DNA of 64,000 bases from Caballeronia sordidicola (GTDB taxonomy: Bacteria > Pseudomonadota > Gammaproteobacteria > Burkholderiales > Burkholderiaceae): assembly GCF_000729995.1 (NCBI RefSeq), contig NZ_JNFG01000010.1, forward strand, positions 124,001-188,000, given 5' to 3'. The translations under genes were made by a program, and so were the position numbers. This document shows, in pieces, positions 43,312-52,415 of the stretch (its first letter is position 1; the number at the start of each line of letters is the position of its first letter). Below the pieces are notes generated by a model. It was not told the origin of the DNA. It saw nothing but the letters and a program-made list of their open reading frames with translations, and made no database searches.

Positions 43312-44493
43312 CTATCTGGGCAAGTTAACCGGTGAATAAGGCGGCTGTGGTCCCTGCGTGTCGTCCAGGTCTTCAGGTTGGCCGTTCATACGCTGGCGAA
43401 CCGAGTCATTGAGGACGATCCCGCTCGGGAAGGCTCGCGGGGAAACGCCGGCGGCTAACCATATAGGGTTTCCGGCCCACGCTCGATGTCGCGGGCCCAA
43501 AGGGTCGGACTTGACATCAACGGGAGGCCGGAGCGCGAACTTTAATCCCACGTCTGGATGTTGCAGCCTGTCAACGACCCAGAGCAAGGGACCATCGGAC
43601 AGGCCGTGTTCAGGGTAGCCTCCGCCGACGTCACAATGACCTCCCGGAAAAAGCGCCTGCGTCAGGTTTGGGTTGGCATCCCACAACGTCGGTTCGAACG
43701 GCATGCGTTGCTCATCGAGCGATACCGCGTGCACGCCCAAGTTGATGTTGGGACTCAAGGCGGTGTCGCAGAAACGGAATAGATCAATCGCTGCGCCCGC
43801 GTGGTAAATCGGAATGCCCAGCGAACCGACCGTATCCCAGACTGCAACCGCGGTGATTTTCACCGGGACAAAGGAACTGGCATCCAGATCCTTCGCGTTG
43901 GAGAAGGCACTGTGGATCTCCAGCAGCTCGATGAAGCCGTCCGCTATCTTCTGAAATGTCGTTTCGTGGCCGTGGCGCCAGCGGTACCAGGCCGCCACCG
44001 CGGTGTCGTAACGCGTGTCATCGTCAATGGCAGCGAATTCCGGCCGCAGCAGACCTTCTCCCGCGATCAGGCCCGCCAGCGCGCGGGCGGTGTACGCGCC
44101 CCGGCTAAAGCCGACGATCACGATGCTGTCGCCTGGCACGTAGTTACGCGAGATGTAGGTGTAGCCGCGAGCAATGCGGGCTACGACGCCTACGCCAAAT
44201 GCGCCACCGGCCACCTTGTCCACCAACTCCTGTGAATTGCCTACCCCGTGGATGTATTTGGCTATCTGGGTCGGCGTGCCGCTCGCGTCCTGAAGGGACT
44301 TCTCCATCTCCACGCCGCCCCAGTCGGTGCCGCCCGGAAGCAGGTCGCCGTCAAGCCACGCGAAGAGTTTGCAGACGTTGGTCAGCTGAGCTTCGCAGCC
44401 TTGCGTGTCTTTAGGGGTATTGCTGTCGGTCGTTGCTTGCTCGTCAGGCCCGTTCCACGTGCCATCGGCACAAAAGACAATAGTCTTCGACAT
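43312..44493 (-). CDS. DUF2235 phospholipase-like protein (Tle1-type alpha/beta hydrolase)
   Basis: 393 residues in the DUF2235 family: CADGTWNG near the N-terminus, nucleophile elbow GFSRGAYTARALAG with the catalytic Ser, VWDTVGSLG with an Asp, and PGGHCDVGGGYPE with a His. Tle1-family members are type VI secretion lipases that hydrolyse membrane phospholipids. No signal peptide is present. AAGGCGGA precedes the ATG. It is the last of three minus-strand genes behind a GH19-type hydrolase and a membrane protein. No VgrG, PAAR or type VI gene is nearby, so secretion is unproven. Confidence 0.85.
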   Translation of the reverse strand: MSKTIVFCADGTWNGPDEQATTDSNTPKDTQGCEAQLTNVCKLFAWLDGDLLPGGTDWGGVEMEKSLQDASGTPTQIAKYIHGVGNSQELVDKVAGGAFGVGVVARIARGYTYISRNYVPGDSIVIVGFSRGAYTARALAGLIAGEGLLRPEFAAIDDDTRYDTAVAAWYRWRHGHETTFQKIADGFIELLEIHSAFSNAKDLDASSFVPVKITAVAVWDTVGSLGIPIYHAGAAIDLFRFCDTALSPNINLGVHAVSLDEQRMPFEPTLWDANPNLTQALFPGGHCDVGGGYPEHGLSDGPLLWVVDRLQHPDVGLKFALRPPVDVKSDPLGPRHRAWAGNPIWLAAGVSPRAFPSGIVLNDSVRQRMNGQPEDLDDTQGPQPPYSPVNLPR

Positions 44494-44592
44494 CGATCCG
44501 CCTTTTATCAGTAGATTTGTTCCGATGCTTTATGCGATGCCGTCCAGTTGCCATTCGACCAAGCGCCGGCCACAGTTGAATGACCAAACAAA

Positions 44593-46098
44593 TCACTTCG
44601 TTTGCGCCGGCTTCTGGTCGAGGCTAAATATGCGGGTGATCATTGCGTCAATCATACGGAAAAACCCATCCGCGCCATAACCAGCCAGGAACGCTATTCC
44701 GGACGCCGAAAGAGTCAACACCCCGGAACCGGCACTTATTTGCGCCGCTACAGCCGACGGCGTAAAGAACAATCCGACCGCAAGCCCGGCAATGGCGCCA
44801 AGGATAATTCGAATGATTGCCAGTGTCTCGTCACGGGGTGACAGAATGCTCCCGGTTATTCGATTGCTTATATCACGCAAGAACGAAGCAATTGTTCCGA
44901 CCAGCCCGAACAACACCGGTAGTACATAACTTGCATACGCCGACAGGACCAAGGTTATGGACTGAACGTCTTCTTGCGTCGCGATAAATTTGCCGGCCTT
45001 GTCTTTTTCCAGCGTGGGCGACGTTGGAAACGGCATCGTCAGCCAGGAGGAGGGCCACTTGTTAGCGAACGTCGCCACATCGTTGATCGACTTTTCGTAA
45101 CGCGCCTGATAGTACGACCATTGATTGCAAAGCAGCCGGATCGGGTTGCTCTGTTCATCGATCCTGGATTTGCAGCGCGTGGGGACGCTATCGTGACTTT
45201 GCCGTTCGACGGGGAATGGCGCATTTTCCTTGTCAACTAGCGCATATATCTGACTGGTGACATCGGTCGTACTTTTTTGGTCCTCTTCGAATCGGGAAGT
45301 TAGTTGAACTCCGTACACGACCAGCCACAAAAGGATTGCGGAAAATGCGGTGATTGCGGCCCCAACTCGCGCGACGCTTTTGTGGAAGCGTCGGAAGCGC
45401 TTCGCACTCTGGACGAGTCCTGGATATGCCGCCTTCGCGACGGTGGCTCGAGTCCCTGTTGCGACGACGGGAGCAGAGTTTTGCTCGATCGATTGGTCGG
45501 CCTTTAATTGAAACGTTTGCGCTTTATCGCGCTTTGATCGAGCCGTTTCCTCCAGGAACATGTATGTGTACGCGATCGTGAGTCCGTTAGCCGGATTCGC
45601 GATTGAATTTAACTTGTCTTTCACACAAAGCAGCAATGCGGAATTGTCTGCCCTCTCCGAAAGACATTGCTTTGGTTCTGGTGGATACCGCAGTGCACAA
45701 ATGCGCCGGATTACCTCAATAGGCGGCAGCGTGGGCGTCTCATTACTCCCGCGGTCCGTATTGCCTTTGCGAGATGGATCATCTGCCCGGACTGGGTACT
45801 TGATGTCACCGATATCCCATATATGGACATCCTGCCGCCCGGAGATGAAATCCATAAGCAGGAAAGCTCCATTAAGGTCTCGCTCAAGTATCAGCTTTTC
45901 TGGAGGGAACTCGACCTCACTGGATGCAGGGCGCTCAGGGTTAGGTGGTGGCGGAGATTCTGTTGATTGCTCGGACGCCGGTTTTTCCCCTGTCGCAGAC
46001 GGAGCCGCAGTTGCACCGGCGCCCGGCGAAGCGGGATCGGGGAAGGGCGTTGGTTCGGCCGGCGGAGCCTGCTCAAGGTCGAGAGTGAGGGAACTCAT
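44593..46098 (-). CDS. Membrane protein of unknown function between the GH19 and DUF2235 genes
   Basis: 501 residues from MSSLTLDLEQAP, with AAGGTGA five bases upstream; a GTG three codons earlier is possible. An acidic Pro/Ala-rich N-terminal region (1-60) and a soluble domain (60-240) are followed by one helix (about 245-265, ITAFSAILLWLVVYG), a large loop of about 120 residues, and three further hydrophobic segments near the C-terminus (YVLPVLFGLVGTIASFL; IILGAIAGLAVGLFF; VLTLSASGIAFLAGYG). No family is recognised. It could be a membrane partner or immunity factor for the neighbouring hydrolases. Confidence 0.75.
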   Translation of the reverse strand: MSSLTLDLEQAPPAEPTPFPDPASPGAGATAAPSATGEKPASEQSTESPPPPNPERPASSEVEFPPEKLILERDLNGAFLLMDFISGRQDVHIWDIGDIKYPVRADDPSRKGNTDRGSNETPTLPPIEVIRRICALRYPPEPKQCLSERADNSALLLCVKDKLNSIANPANGLTIAYTYMFLEETARSKRDKAQTFQLKADQSIEQNSAPVVATGTRATVAKAAYPGLVQSAKRFRRFHKSVARVGAAITAFSAILLWLVVYGVQLTSRFEEDQKSTTDVTSQIYALVDKENAPFPVERQSHDSVPTRCKSRIDEQSNPIRLLCNQWSYYQARYEKSINDVATFANKWPSSWLTMPFPTSPTLEKDKAGKFIATQEDVQSITLVLSAYASYVLPVLFGLVGTIASFLRDISNRITGSILSPRDETLAIIRIILGAIAGLAVGLFFTPSAVAAQISAGSGVLTLSASGIAFLAGYGADGFFRMIDAMITRIFSLDQKPAQTK

Positions 46099-46119
46099 GG
46101 CATTCACCTTTGGTACAGT

Positions 46120-46938
46120 TTAGGTGCCGAGCGAATCGGGGATTAAAGCCGCTCCGCGCTGGTAGGCGTCAGAGAAACGATCCAGACCGTTTGAGCCGCC
46201 ATTGACCAGTTGCCTTGCCGTCGCCATGTTTCCGGCGAGCAAGGCTTTCTTGATCGCAAGCTCCTTGTCCGCGAGGAACAATGCAAGCAGATTCGCGGCG
46301 ACGGCCAGGTCTCCAGCCAGGTCCGGCTTCGCGATCAGATCGACGGGCGGCTTGAGTTTCGGTCCGTACGTCGCGTAGTTCGACCGCCCGGTGAGTTGGA
46401 TGAATCCCCTGCCTTTGAACTGCGCGCCGTCGGGCGCCCCCTGATTACCCAGATCCTTGCGGTTGTCGTAAAGGTCAAATGGATGGCCGGATGGCGACGT
46501 GTTGAACCGGGATTGTCCTTCGCTGATTGGTTCGAAGCACTCCACTTCGGCCCGGACAGTGGAAAGTGCCATGAGGACCATGGGCTTGTCAGCCACCTGA
46601 TTCGCGATCAGCGCCGAAAGCAACGGCGGCAAATTGCCTACGATATTTCCAATTGGCGTGACCGGAAACATCTGGCTGACGACCTCGACGGATACCGCAG
46701 GAATGGCCGACGGCAATGCATTCGAATCGGCAATGCCTAAAGCCGACAACGTACGTGGTCCTGCGATTCCATCAGGTAGCATTCCTTCGCTCTTTTGAAA
46801 AGCGATTATGGCTGCGACGGTTCCCTGTCCGTACATGCCGTCGATCGCACCTGGACTGAAGCCATGTCCCGTAAGCGCTTGCTGTAATGTCTCGACGTCG
46901 GGGCCGCTATCGCCCTGTTGAAGCATTCCGCTTTGCAT
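46120..46938 (-). CDS. Peptidoglycan-binding / GH19 chitinase-like hydrolase
   Basis: 272 residues. The N-terminal peptidoglycan-binding repeat (about 5-70) has LQQGDSGPDVETLQQALTGHGF, GAIDGMYGQGTVAAIIAFQ and DGIAGPRTL. The catalytic part (about 110-265) resembles GH19 lysozyme/chitinase domains: LSTVRAEVECFEPISEG with two acidic residues and FKGRGFIQLTGRSNYATYG. No signal peptide is seen. It should cleave cell-wall glycan. GGAGG precedes the ATG. First gene of a three-gene transcript, 21 bp before the membrane-protein gene. Confidence 0.85.
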   Translation of the reverse strand: MQSGMLQQGDSGPDVETLQQALTGHGFSPGAIDGMYGQGTVAAIIAFQKSEGMLPDGIAGPRTLSALGIADSNALPSAIPAVSVEVVSQMFPVTPIGNIVGNLPPLLSALIANQVADKPMVLMALSTVRAEVECFEPISEGQSRFNTSPSGHPFDLYDNRKDLGNQGAPDGAQFKGRGFIQLTGRSNYATYGPKLKPPVDLIAKPDLAGDLAVAANLLALFLADKELAIKKALLAGNMATARQLVNGGSNGLDRFSDAYQRGAALIPDSLGT

Positions 46939-47611
46939 GGTTGTTCCTCCTTTTCACGGTCGTTGGGTCGACCGTCAATTCGTCGGATTTGGTTAAAAGA
47001 CAATAGGTGATACTTCCAGCGTCTTCAGAACAAGCGGATTTTTTATGTGGGTTGGCGCACGTTTTCCGGATGAGTATTGTTTCAACCGTTTGGGCATTAA
47101 CAATCGCGCGTAGTCGACACATAACCGCGTGAATGCCGATGAAGAGGATTAGTCGATCGGGTGATCATCGCGTTATATAAAAACGGAGTCGGATTCGGGC
47201 AGTCCAATCGAAGTTCGCGGTAGCAGTCGCTGCACCGGAGTGGAGGGATGGTTGAATTTGGCCGAACGTCGCACCGCGTTGAATTTCCGTAGTCGACCCA
47301 CTTCTGACGTTCGCATTGGTGACGACGCAATGGCCGCTTCCACGGTGCAACGGACGTTCATTCGCTAGCGTCGGTCGGCAAATCATCGCCTCCCCAAATG
47401 CACCTCTCCGCGAATGCTTCTTCGGCGAGGCTGCCGATGAACGAACTTGGGTGGGCAAAACTTGATGACGACGACGGAATCAACTGCGTGTAGTCGGAAG
47501 ATCTATGCCCCGCAAACAAAAAAACAAGCTCCGCGGAAGGCCCGCGGCTGGCTTCGTCCACACAAAGCTCGTCAACACGTAACAAAGCCACAACAAGCGG
47601 GCCTCATAGCT
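46939..47611. other. Gene-free interval at the edge of the island-like region
   Basis: 673 bp with only short overlapping frames on both strands and no ribosome sites I trust. It marks the transition to the region of long intergenic gaps and orphan genes that runs to the window end. Confidence 0.4.
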
Positions 47612-47797
47612 TTACAAATCGAGAGCTGGTGTGTCGTCGTGCTCGTCCTGTTCCCTCCGTCGAGAACCGAATACCGCAGAAATCGCACCCGAGATGGCGC
47701 CATTAGGTATGGCCGTGACCGCGCTAACCACGAACATCATGATGATTGGACCGCCATAGTTGGCGATAAAATCGAGAACATAGCCGATTGGAGTCAT
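47612..47797 (-). CDS. Small membrane protein
   Basis: 61 residues with one long hydrophobic stretch (YGGPIIMMFVVSAVTAIPNGAISGAI) and a charged C-terminus (SRRREQDEHDD). The ATG overlaps the stop of the preceding gene (ATGA), so the two are translated together. A holin-like or channel role is conceivable beside cell-wall hydrolase genes, but no family is recognised. Confidence 0.6.
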   Translation of the reverse strand: MTPIGYVLDFIANYGGPIIMMFVVSAVTAIPNGAISGAISAVFGSRRREQDEHDDTPALDL

Positions 47798-48255
47798 CCC
47801 TTAGCCCTCCAGTTCGTCATGTGGGCAGCCAGCACATAGTACATTCCGCCAGCATAAGCTGGTATTGTGCCGCCATAAATTGCGTTGTCGTCAAGCCAAG
47901 TTTTCCATGGGCCGTACAGTTCCGCGACTAGCATGAAGAACCAAATCAAAAGGCCGACGCAAGCTAAGGCTATGGCGTCCGCTACCTGATCGAGTTCAGC
48001 GCCGTGCCTTTTAGTATATCGACTGTGGTTCTCGATGTCGCGATCGGTTGGGACGCGGCACGGCTCGACCAGCGGCGCCGGTGGAACAGTTAATCCGAAC
48101 ATGAGACCAATGCCTGCTACCAGCATCCCTAAGCCATAATATGACGAGTGTTCTGATTGTCCTGTCACCTGCCTGATTGTGTATTCGACAAGCGCGAGCA
48201 CGACTGGGACAACGAAGAAAATCCACCTGGCAATCTTGCTGAACTTTGCATACAT
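47794..48255 (-). CDS. Membrane protein of unknown function
   Basis: 153 residues, with four hydrophobic segments (WIFFVVPVVLALVEY; YGLGMLVAGIGLMFGLTV; ALACVGLLIWFFMLVAELY; IPAYAGGMYYVLAAH) and a polar loop of about 35 residues in the middle. AAGGAC lies before the ATG. It is coupled to the small membrane protein downstream. No family recognised. Confidence 0.65.
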   Translation of the reverse strand: MYAKFSKIARWIFFVVPVVLALVEYTIRQVTGQSEHSSYYGLGMLVAGIGLMFGLTVPPAPLVEPCRVPTDRDIENHSRYTKRHGAELDQVADAIALACVGLLIWFFMLVAELYGPWKTWLDDNAIYGGTIPAYAGGMYYVLAAHMTNWRAKG

Positions 48256-48370
48256 TGCTAGTCCTTATCGTTCGAGATTTGGTTATCGCCGGTAGGATAG
48301 AAAGCACCTTACGACCACCGGTGCGCCTGTGCCCCCACAAGTCCAATTGTGACTAAAACAGCGCGGCAAC

Positions 48371-48580
48371 TCAATACGACTCCTCTTCAGCACTGTAGTC
48401 AAACGCCGTACATATGGAGCTCGGGCGATTGACGACATCGAGGTCAGCACGGACGTACAGCACCATGAGATGTGGAGCAGACCGAGTCTCGTATGGTGTG
48501 ACGCCCGGTACGCCCACCGCCCCGTTCATCACAACCACGCTCGCCTGCGGAGCCACAAGCAGTTGGACCACGACACCCAT
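48371..48580 (-). CDS. Possible small protein, unsupported by homology
   Basis: 69 residues with an ATG preceded by GAAGGA, ending in an acidic tail (DYSAEEESY). Val-rich N-terminal half, no membrane helix. It lies in the 419-bp gap between two minus-strand genes. A plus-strand frame overlaps it, and neither is clearly real. Confidence 0.3.
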   Translation of the reverse strand: MGVVVQLLVAPQASVVVMNGAVGVPGVTPYETRSAPHLMVLYVRADLDVVNRPSSICTAFDYSAEEESY

Positions 48581-48674
48581 GGCGGTCCTTCAGACATCGG
48601 TGCTCCGACGTTTGACGAAATATGACGTCCGTTTGGTTCGCTTTGCTAAACTCCTCGGCTATTCCATGCCTACA

Positions 48675-49463
48675 TTAGCCTCCCTGCAAGTAGGTGGTCG
48701 CTTCCTCGATCGTAAATTCAACGTCGGTGAACTGGCCCAGAGCAAGGTCCGTGCATCCTGTGGGCCCGAACCAAAGCCTGTCTTCACCAGCGACGAGTCG
48801 CAGGATGTCTCTCACGGTCGCCGTGACATCGAGAGACGTCCCAAGCCGCCACTTCTCAATTAGCCCTTCAACCTCCACCAGAACGCGCCAAGTTTCAGGG
48901 GTGCATCGCGTCTTCACGAAATTTTTAAGCGGCTGGCGTTGTGCTTCGTCCCCAGCGCCTCCAGGCGCGATAACCGACGCAAATTGCAGCAAAAACTCTG
49001 CCGGGTGATCGCCTTTCTGGAGTTCCTCAACTTCCCGACGCACTTCCCTATATGTATTCTTGTCTGTGTCATTGTAGAACCGCTTCTTGGAAAGGCCGAG
49101 AGCCGTAAATCCCCGAAACATTCGGTGGTGCTGAAGTTCGTTGTCTAGCATCGACAAGACGGTCAAATAAAGCTGCCGGCGCTCCTTGGGGGCGAGCGCC
49201 ACCAAGGAGGTGAACTGCTGGTAGCCCTTCAGCTTGAGGTCTGCGTGCAACAACTCGTGAGCCAACGCCTCGACCGGAGCTTTCGTGGGGACGAATTCAA
49301 TGACGGTCCGTCCGTCTGCGGTTGAAGAGCCCCACAGCACACCGCTTCCTTTCTGGAAAACTATTGGCGTTTGTTCATCGATCGCGGTGAAAAGGGAGCA
49401 GACCCGGCGGTTTGCGAGCGCAGCGACAATTTCAGGTGGGTGAGTAGGTTCGATTTTGTTCAA
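48675..49463 (-). CDS. Hypothetical protein with a HELLH zinc-peptidase-like motif
   Basis: 262 residues; the only start is a TTG at 49463 with no good ribosome site, so the true start is uncertain. VEALAHELLHADLKLKGY carries HExxH, the zinc-binding motif of metallopeptidases, around residue 90. The rest is mainly helical and charged. No signal peptide, so a cytoplasmic peptidase-like protein. It lies in a run of three minus-strand genes with unrelated orphan proteins, a pattern typical of defence or mobile islands. Confidence 0.65.
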   Translation of the reverse strand: MNKIEPTHPPEIVAALANRRVCSLFTAIDEQTPIVFQKGSGVLWGSSTADGRTVIEFVPTKAPVEALAHELLHADLKLKGYQQFTSLVALAPKERRQLYLTVLSMLDNELQHHRMFRGFTALGLSKKRFYNDTDKNTYREVRREVEELQKGDHPAEFLLQFASVIAPGGAGDEAQRQPLKNFVKTRCTPETWRVLVEVEGLIEKWRLGTSLDVTATVRDILRLVAGEDRLWFGPTGCTDLALGQFTDVEFTIEEATTYLQGG

Positions 49464-49640
49464 GATGTTTTTATCTCTGGTTTTTTGCGGCGTTATGCGG
49501 CTCTCTGGCGGAGCATGGGCCGAGCACCATTTTATCCCGGGCGCTTAGGCGGCAACTGCATCTCATCAGTGGCCGGTGGCGGGGCAACGGAAGGTGGGTC
49601 GGCCGGAATGTCTTGGTAGCGCTTATTTCCTGTTGCCGGC

Positions 49641-50270
49641 TTACCTGGCACCTAATACCTCTCGAAGCTCGTCCTCAAGCGCCGCTCGTGCCGGTGGGAC
49701 CTGTTGTTCGAAAAAATCCCAGCCGTCTTGCCATGCTTTGTGCTTTTGCTCAAGGGTATGCGCCGGGAGGTTTGCATCCTCGTAGCGGACGTAGACGCCG
49801 AAGCCAATCGCCTTGCTGCGCATGTTCCTCACGAACTCCTCAAGCTGTTTGCAGACCGCCTCTGGCAAGTAGATGCGATTCTTCTCAAAGAACCTAAAGA
49901 AATCCGCCGTTGCGTTCATCGCTGTTACGTACTTCTGCTTCTTGTCCGGTTCCCCGACCCATTCCATCGGTGACACGAATCCTGACGTTGCCCAATATGC
50001 CTCAACGAGAAGGCCATAGAGTTCCGCAACCACTTGTGCTCGCTTTTCATGCAGATTTGAGAAGCGCACTTGATGCTCTACTGCCGTGAGTTGGAGCTCG
50101 TGTTTCAAACGCTCCATTGCAGATTGGGTTTCGGAGGAGAGAGACGCTTTGAAGCGCTCGAGGTCTTTGGCCAGCAGCTTTTCCACCAAGGACTTCGCCA
50201 GCCAACCAAGAACCGCAAGAAGGGCCGCATTTCCGCCAACGGCAAGGAGAATGGTCTGCCAAACGCTCAT
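49641..50270 (-). CDS. Membrane-anchored coiled-coil protein of unknown function
   Basis: 209 residues. One N-terminal membrane helix (TILLAVGGNAALLAVLGWLAKS) is followed by a charged coiled coil (about 30-90, LAKDLERFKASLSSETQSAM...) and a helical C-terminal domain. Proteins of this shape are common in accessory regions of many bacteria, but I know no assigned function. Not obviously coupled to its neighbours (gaps of 177 and 130 bp). Confidence 0.7.
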   Translation of the reverse strand: MSVWQTILLAVGGNAALLAVLGWLAKSLVEKLLAKDLERFKASLSSETQSAMERLKHELQLTAVEHQVRFSNLHEKRAQVVAELYGLLVEAYWATSGFVSPMEWVGEPDKKQKYVTAMNATADFFRFFEKNRIYLPEAVCKQLEEFVRNMRSKAIGFGVYVRYEDANLPAHTLEQKHKAWQDGWDFFEQQVPPARAALEDELREVLGAR

Positions 50271-50400
50271 AGATTAATAGGTAGTGTGAAGTTGGGCGAC
50301 GGGGTGGCGCACAGCTCGCTTGACGTTCTGCGTTATAGCACCATTCTGTAAAGCAGACGTTCATGAACTACCGCTTCTGGCCGATTCACGCCAGACAGCG

Positions 50401-50952
50401 CTACGCGTCACCTCCTCGGCCAGCCTCTGCAAGAATGTGAAGAATGGCCATATTGAACGATAGGAACGCAGTGCATACCTCCATGACTTCTGCGGAATCG
50501 ATGCCTTTCAGCGCCTCTACTTGTTTCGCCAGCTCAGGGCTGTAGTGTCCGGTAGCAACGTTTCGCGCACCTGACCAGGCTCTGAGCCTGCGGAATTCGA
50601 CAGCCCACTTCTTCCGCTGCGCTTTGATGTCTTGCTGGTCGATGGGAAGCTTGCGGGCCTTCATCAGATCAAGCAGCCTTGGAATGAGCTGGTTCAATGT
50701 TAGGTCGTACTCGAAAAGACTATGAACAAGTCCCTTTAGCGCTACGTTGCGTGCAAAGCCTAATGGCGCGTTGCGGATGAGACCGGTCATCTCCGCACAG
50801 ATGTCATATTGAAATATGGTCGCCTGTAGGCGCATCTCGTTGAATTCGATCGGAATACCATCTCTCGCCTCTTCATATTCGGCGTAGGCCGAGTTCAGCC
50901 GTTCCTCGGCTGCAGCGAGAACGTCGTCTATTTCGATCACCTGTCCTCTCAT
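50401..50952 (-). CDS. Helical protein with a HEPN-like RNxxxxH motif
   Basis: 183 residues, almost all alpha-helical. LRAWSGARNVATGHYSPEL holds R-N-x4-H, the spacing used by HEPN ribonucleases (R-x4-6-H with a polar residue after Arg), near residue 137. HEPN proteins are frequent toxins or defence nucleases. No nucleotidyltransferase or antitoxin partner is adjacent. Ribosome site weak. The assignment rests on a short motif and helical pattern, so it is tentative. Confidence 0.6.
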   Translation of the reverse strand: MRGQVIEIDDVLAAAEERLNSAYAEYEEARDGIPIEFNEMRLQATIFQYDICAEMTGLIRNAPLGFARNVALKGLVHSLFEYDLTLNQLIPRLLDLMKARKLPIDQQDIKAQRKKWAVEFRRLRAWSGARNVATGHYSPELAKQVEALKGIDSAEVMEVCTAFLSFNMAILHILAEAGRGGDA

Positions 50953-51000
50953 AGCAGTAGACCCACATCGTCACCCCAGGATGCTCGCTCATGCCGTCCG

Positions 51001-51213
51001 GGCAGTCCAGCGAATTCCCGGCGAAATCCAGATAGTCTAGTCATTTCCGTTCAGGTGAATGGAAGTAAGCGACCAAATTCGACGGGAAGTCTTTGATTGA
51101 TAACGGCACCGAGTCCAACTAATTCCGTCTCCCTTCAATGTGTCGGTAAACGGAATTCGTTGGACTAGCACGCAGTTAGCTAGACTCGAAAGCACGGTAT
51201 TGGCTGGACTGCC
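51001..51213. repeat. Nested inverted repeats in a gene-free interval
   Basis: In the 600-bp gene-free stretch 50953-51554, three pairs of complementary arms are nested: GGCAGTCCAGC 51001-51011 with GCTGGACTGCC 51203-51213 (perfect), AGTCTAG 51034-51040 with CTAGACT 51180-51186, and a 16-bp inner pair at 51113-51165. It could be a small mobile-element remnant or a structured RNA. No transposase is visible. Confidence 0.6.
51113..51165. repeat. Inner 16-bp inverted repeat with attC-like ends
   Basis: GTCCAACTAATTCCGT (51113-51128) pairs with ACGGAATTCGTTGGAC (51150-51165), 15 of 16 positions, with a 21-base spacer. The outer heptamers GTCCAAC and GTTGGAC fit the integron attC core patterns RYYYAAC and GTTRRRY, but the total length of 53 bp is short for attC and no second copy or integrase gene is seen. 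Confidence 0.5.
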
Positions 51214-51554
51214 GGGAAAGCGCGGGAATCGAAGCACTGCCGCGCGGGGGCGGTTGGCTCCCGGCAACGTGCCGATGAGACTTTGATTAGAGAGGGTGAG
51301 AGACGCGACGACCCATAGGCGACCTTCGAACAAGCGCTAGGCCTGCGCAGTCCGCACAATCGCTCCCGCAAACCGTCACTCCCCGAAAGTTCGCCCCACG
51401 GATCTGGTGATTGACAACGCGTAGGGCCAGCTGGACATCCAAAATTTGCTGCGGCGCCCGTGTCTACGCAGCCCAGCTGAACGCTGCCACGTCTTCATGT
51501 GTAGCGAGGCATGGCCACAAAACGCAGCCCCTGGTTTCACCAAAGCTGGGCATA

Positions 51555-52415
51555 ATGCTCAGACTAATCCACTGGGATAGCGTCGTGCCAATACTGAGCG
51601 ATGTTGCCATCGAGAGGTTTCACACGCTCTGCCGCGTCCAGTTCGCCGAGGGTGTGCGACTGCTGGACATGCAGATCGCTCGGATTAACGCCGAGTGTGC
51701 TGCGAAAGGGCTGATCGGATCGGGCGCGCGACTTCACATGCTCGAACAGGCCGCGATCACCGCGCTGGGAGATCGTGCGATCCAGATCTGGCGGAATCTC
51801 GTGCGCGTGCATCAGACCTACGGTAACGAGAACGCCGGTGATGCTGCCAACGAGTTCAAACGCTTTTTTGAGGACACGCTACGACAGGCATTTGAAGCAA
51901 TCGACGCCAAGCTGCGCGCGGCGCAGTCGTTGGGGGAAGCAAAGCAGCTGTCGACGGGGAGCTTCCAGGGCGAACTCAACCACCAGATCGACAAGCACTT
52001 CGTCGAGATCGATCTTTATTGCGAAGATTCCGCACGCAACGCGATGACCAACGAAAAACAGACGGCTCACAACTACCATTTTTATGGCGCCGTTGGCGCG
52101 GTCCAGACCGGCGGCAATGCCGTGTCGAACATCTCCCAATCGATTGGTGCGGACGAAAAGGAACGGCTGAAGCAGGCGCTCGGGGAAGTGCAGGCCGAAC
52201 TGGCGGCCTCGAACGCGGCGGCTGGCACGCGTGAAGAGCTGGAGCAGGTGATCAACGATTCGGTCACTGAGCTCGACCAACCGAAGCCGAACGGCCTGAG
52301 GCTCACGTCGTTGCTCAACGCCGTCGGCCAGACCATTCAGACGCTCTCGGCCGCACCGCAGGCATATCAGCTCCTCAAGAGCGCTGTGCTTCCCTTGGGC
52401 ATCGTGCTGCCCTAG
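51555..52415 (+). CDS. Cytoplasmic protein of unknown function
   Basis: 286 residues from MLRLIHWDSVVP. A longer frame starting with TTG at 51411 is unlikely. The N-terminal two thirds are helical and charged. NYHFYGAVGAVQTGGNAVSN near residue 180 is a Gly-rich motif that I have seen in diverse small bacterial proteins of unknown role, and a C-terminal hydrophobic patch (LLKSAVLPLGIVLP) ends the protein. No signal peptide or clear membrane helix. It is the first plus-strand gene after a run of minus-strand orphans. Confidence 0.65.
   Translation: MLRLIHWDSVVPILSDVAIERFHTLCRVQFAEGVRLLDMQIARINAECAAKGLIGSGARLHMLEQAAITALGDRAIQIWRNLVRVHQTYGNENAGDAANEFKRFFEDTLRQAFEAIDAKLRAAQSLGEAKQLSTGSFQGELNHQIDKHFVEIDLYCEDSARNAMTNEKQTAHNYHFYGAVGAVQTGGNAVSNISQSIGADEKERLKQALGEVQAELAASNAAAGTREELEQVINDSVTELDQPKPNGLRLTSLLNAVGQTIQTLSAAPQAYQLLKSAVLPLGIVLP

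Noticed and set aside
47000..51500. Integron gene-cassette array
   Set aside because: Only one attC-like inverted repeat was found, short for the class. Other GTTATGC-type heptamers at about 49490 and 50330 lack paired partners, and no integrase gene is seen.
51411..51554. N-terminal extension of the 51555 protein
   Set aside because: TTG start and atypical composition; the ATG at 51555 gives a coherent helical protein.
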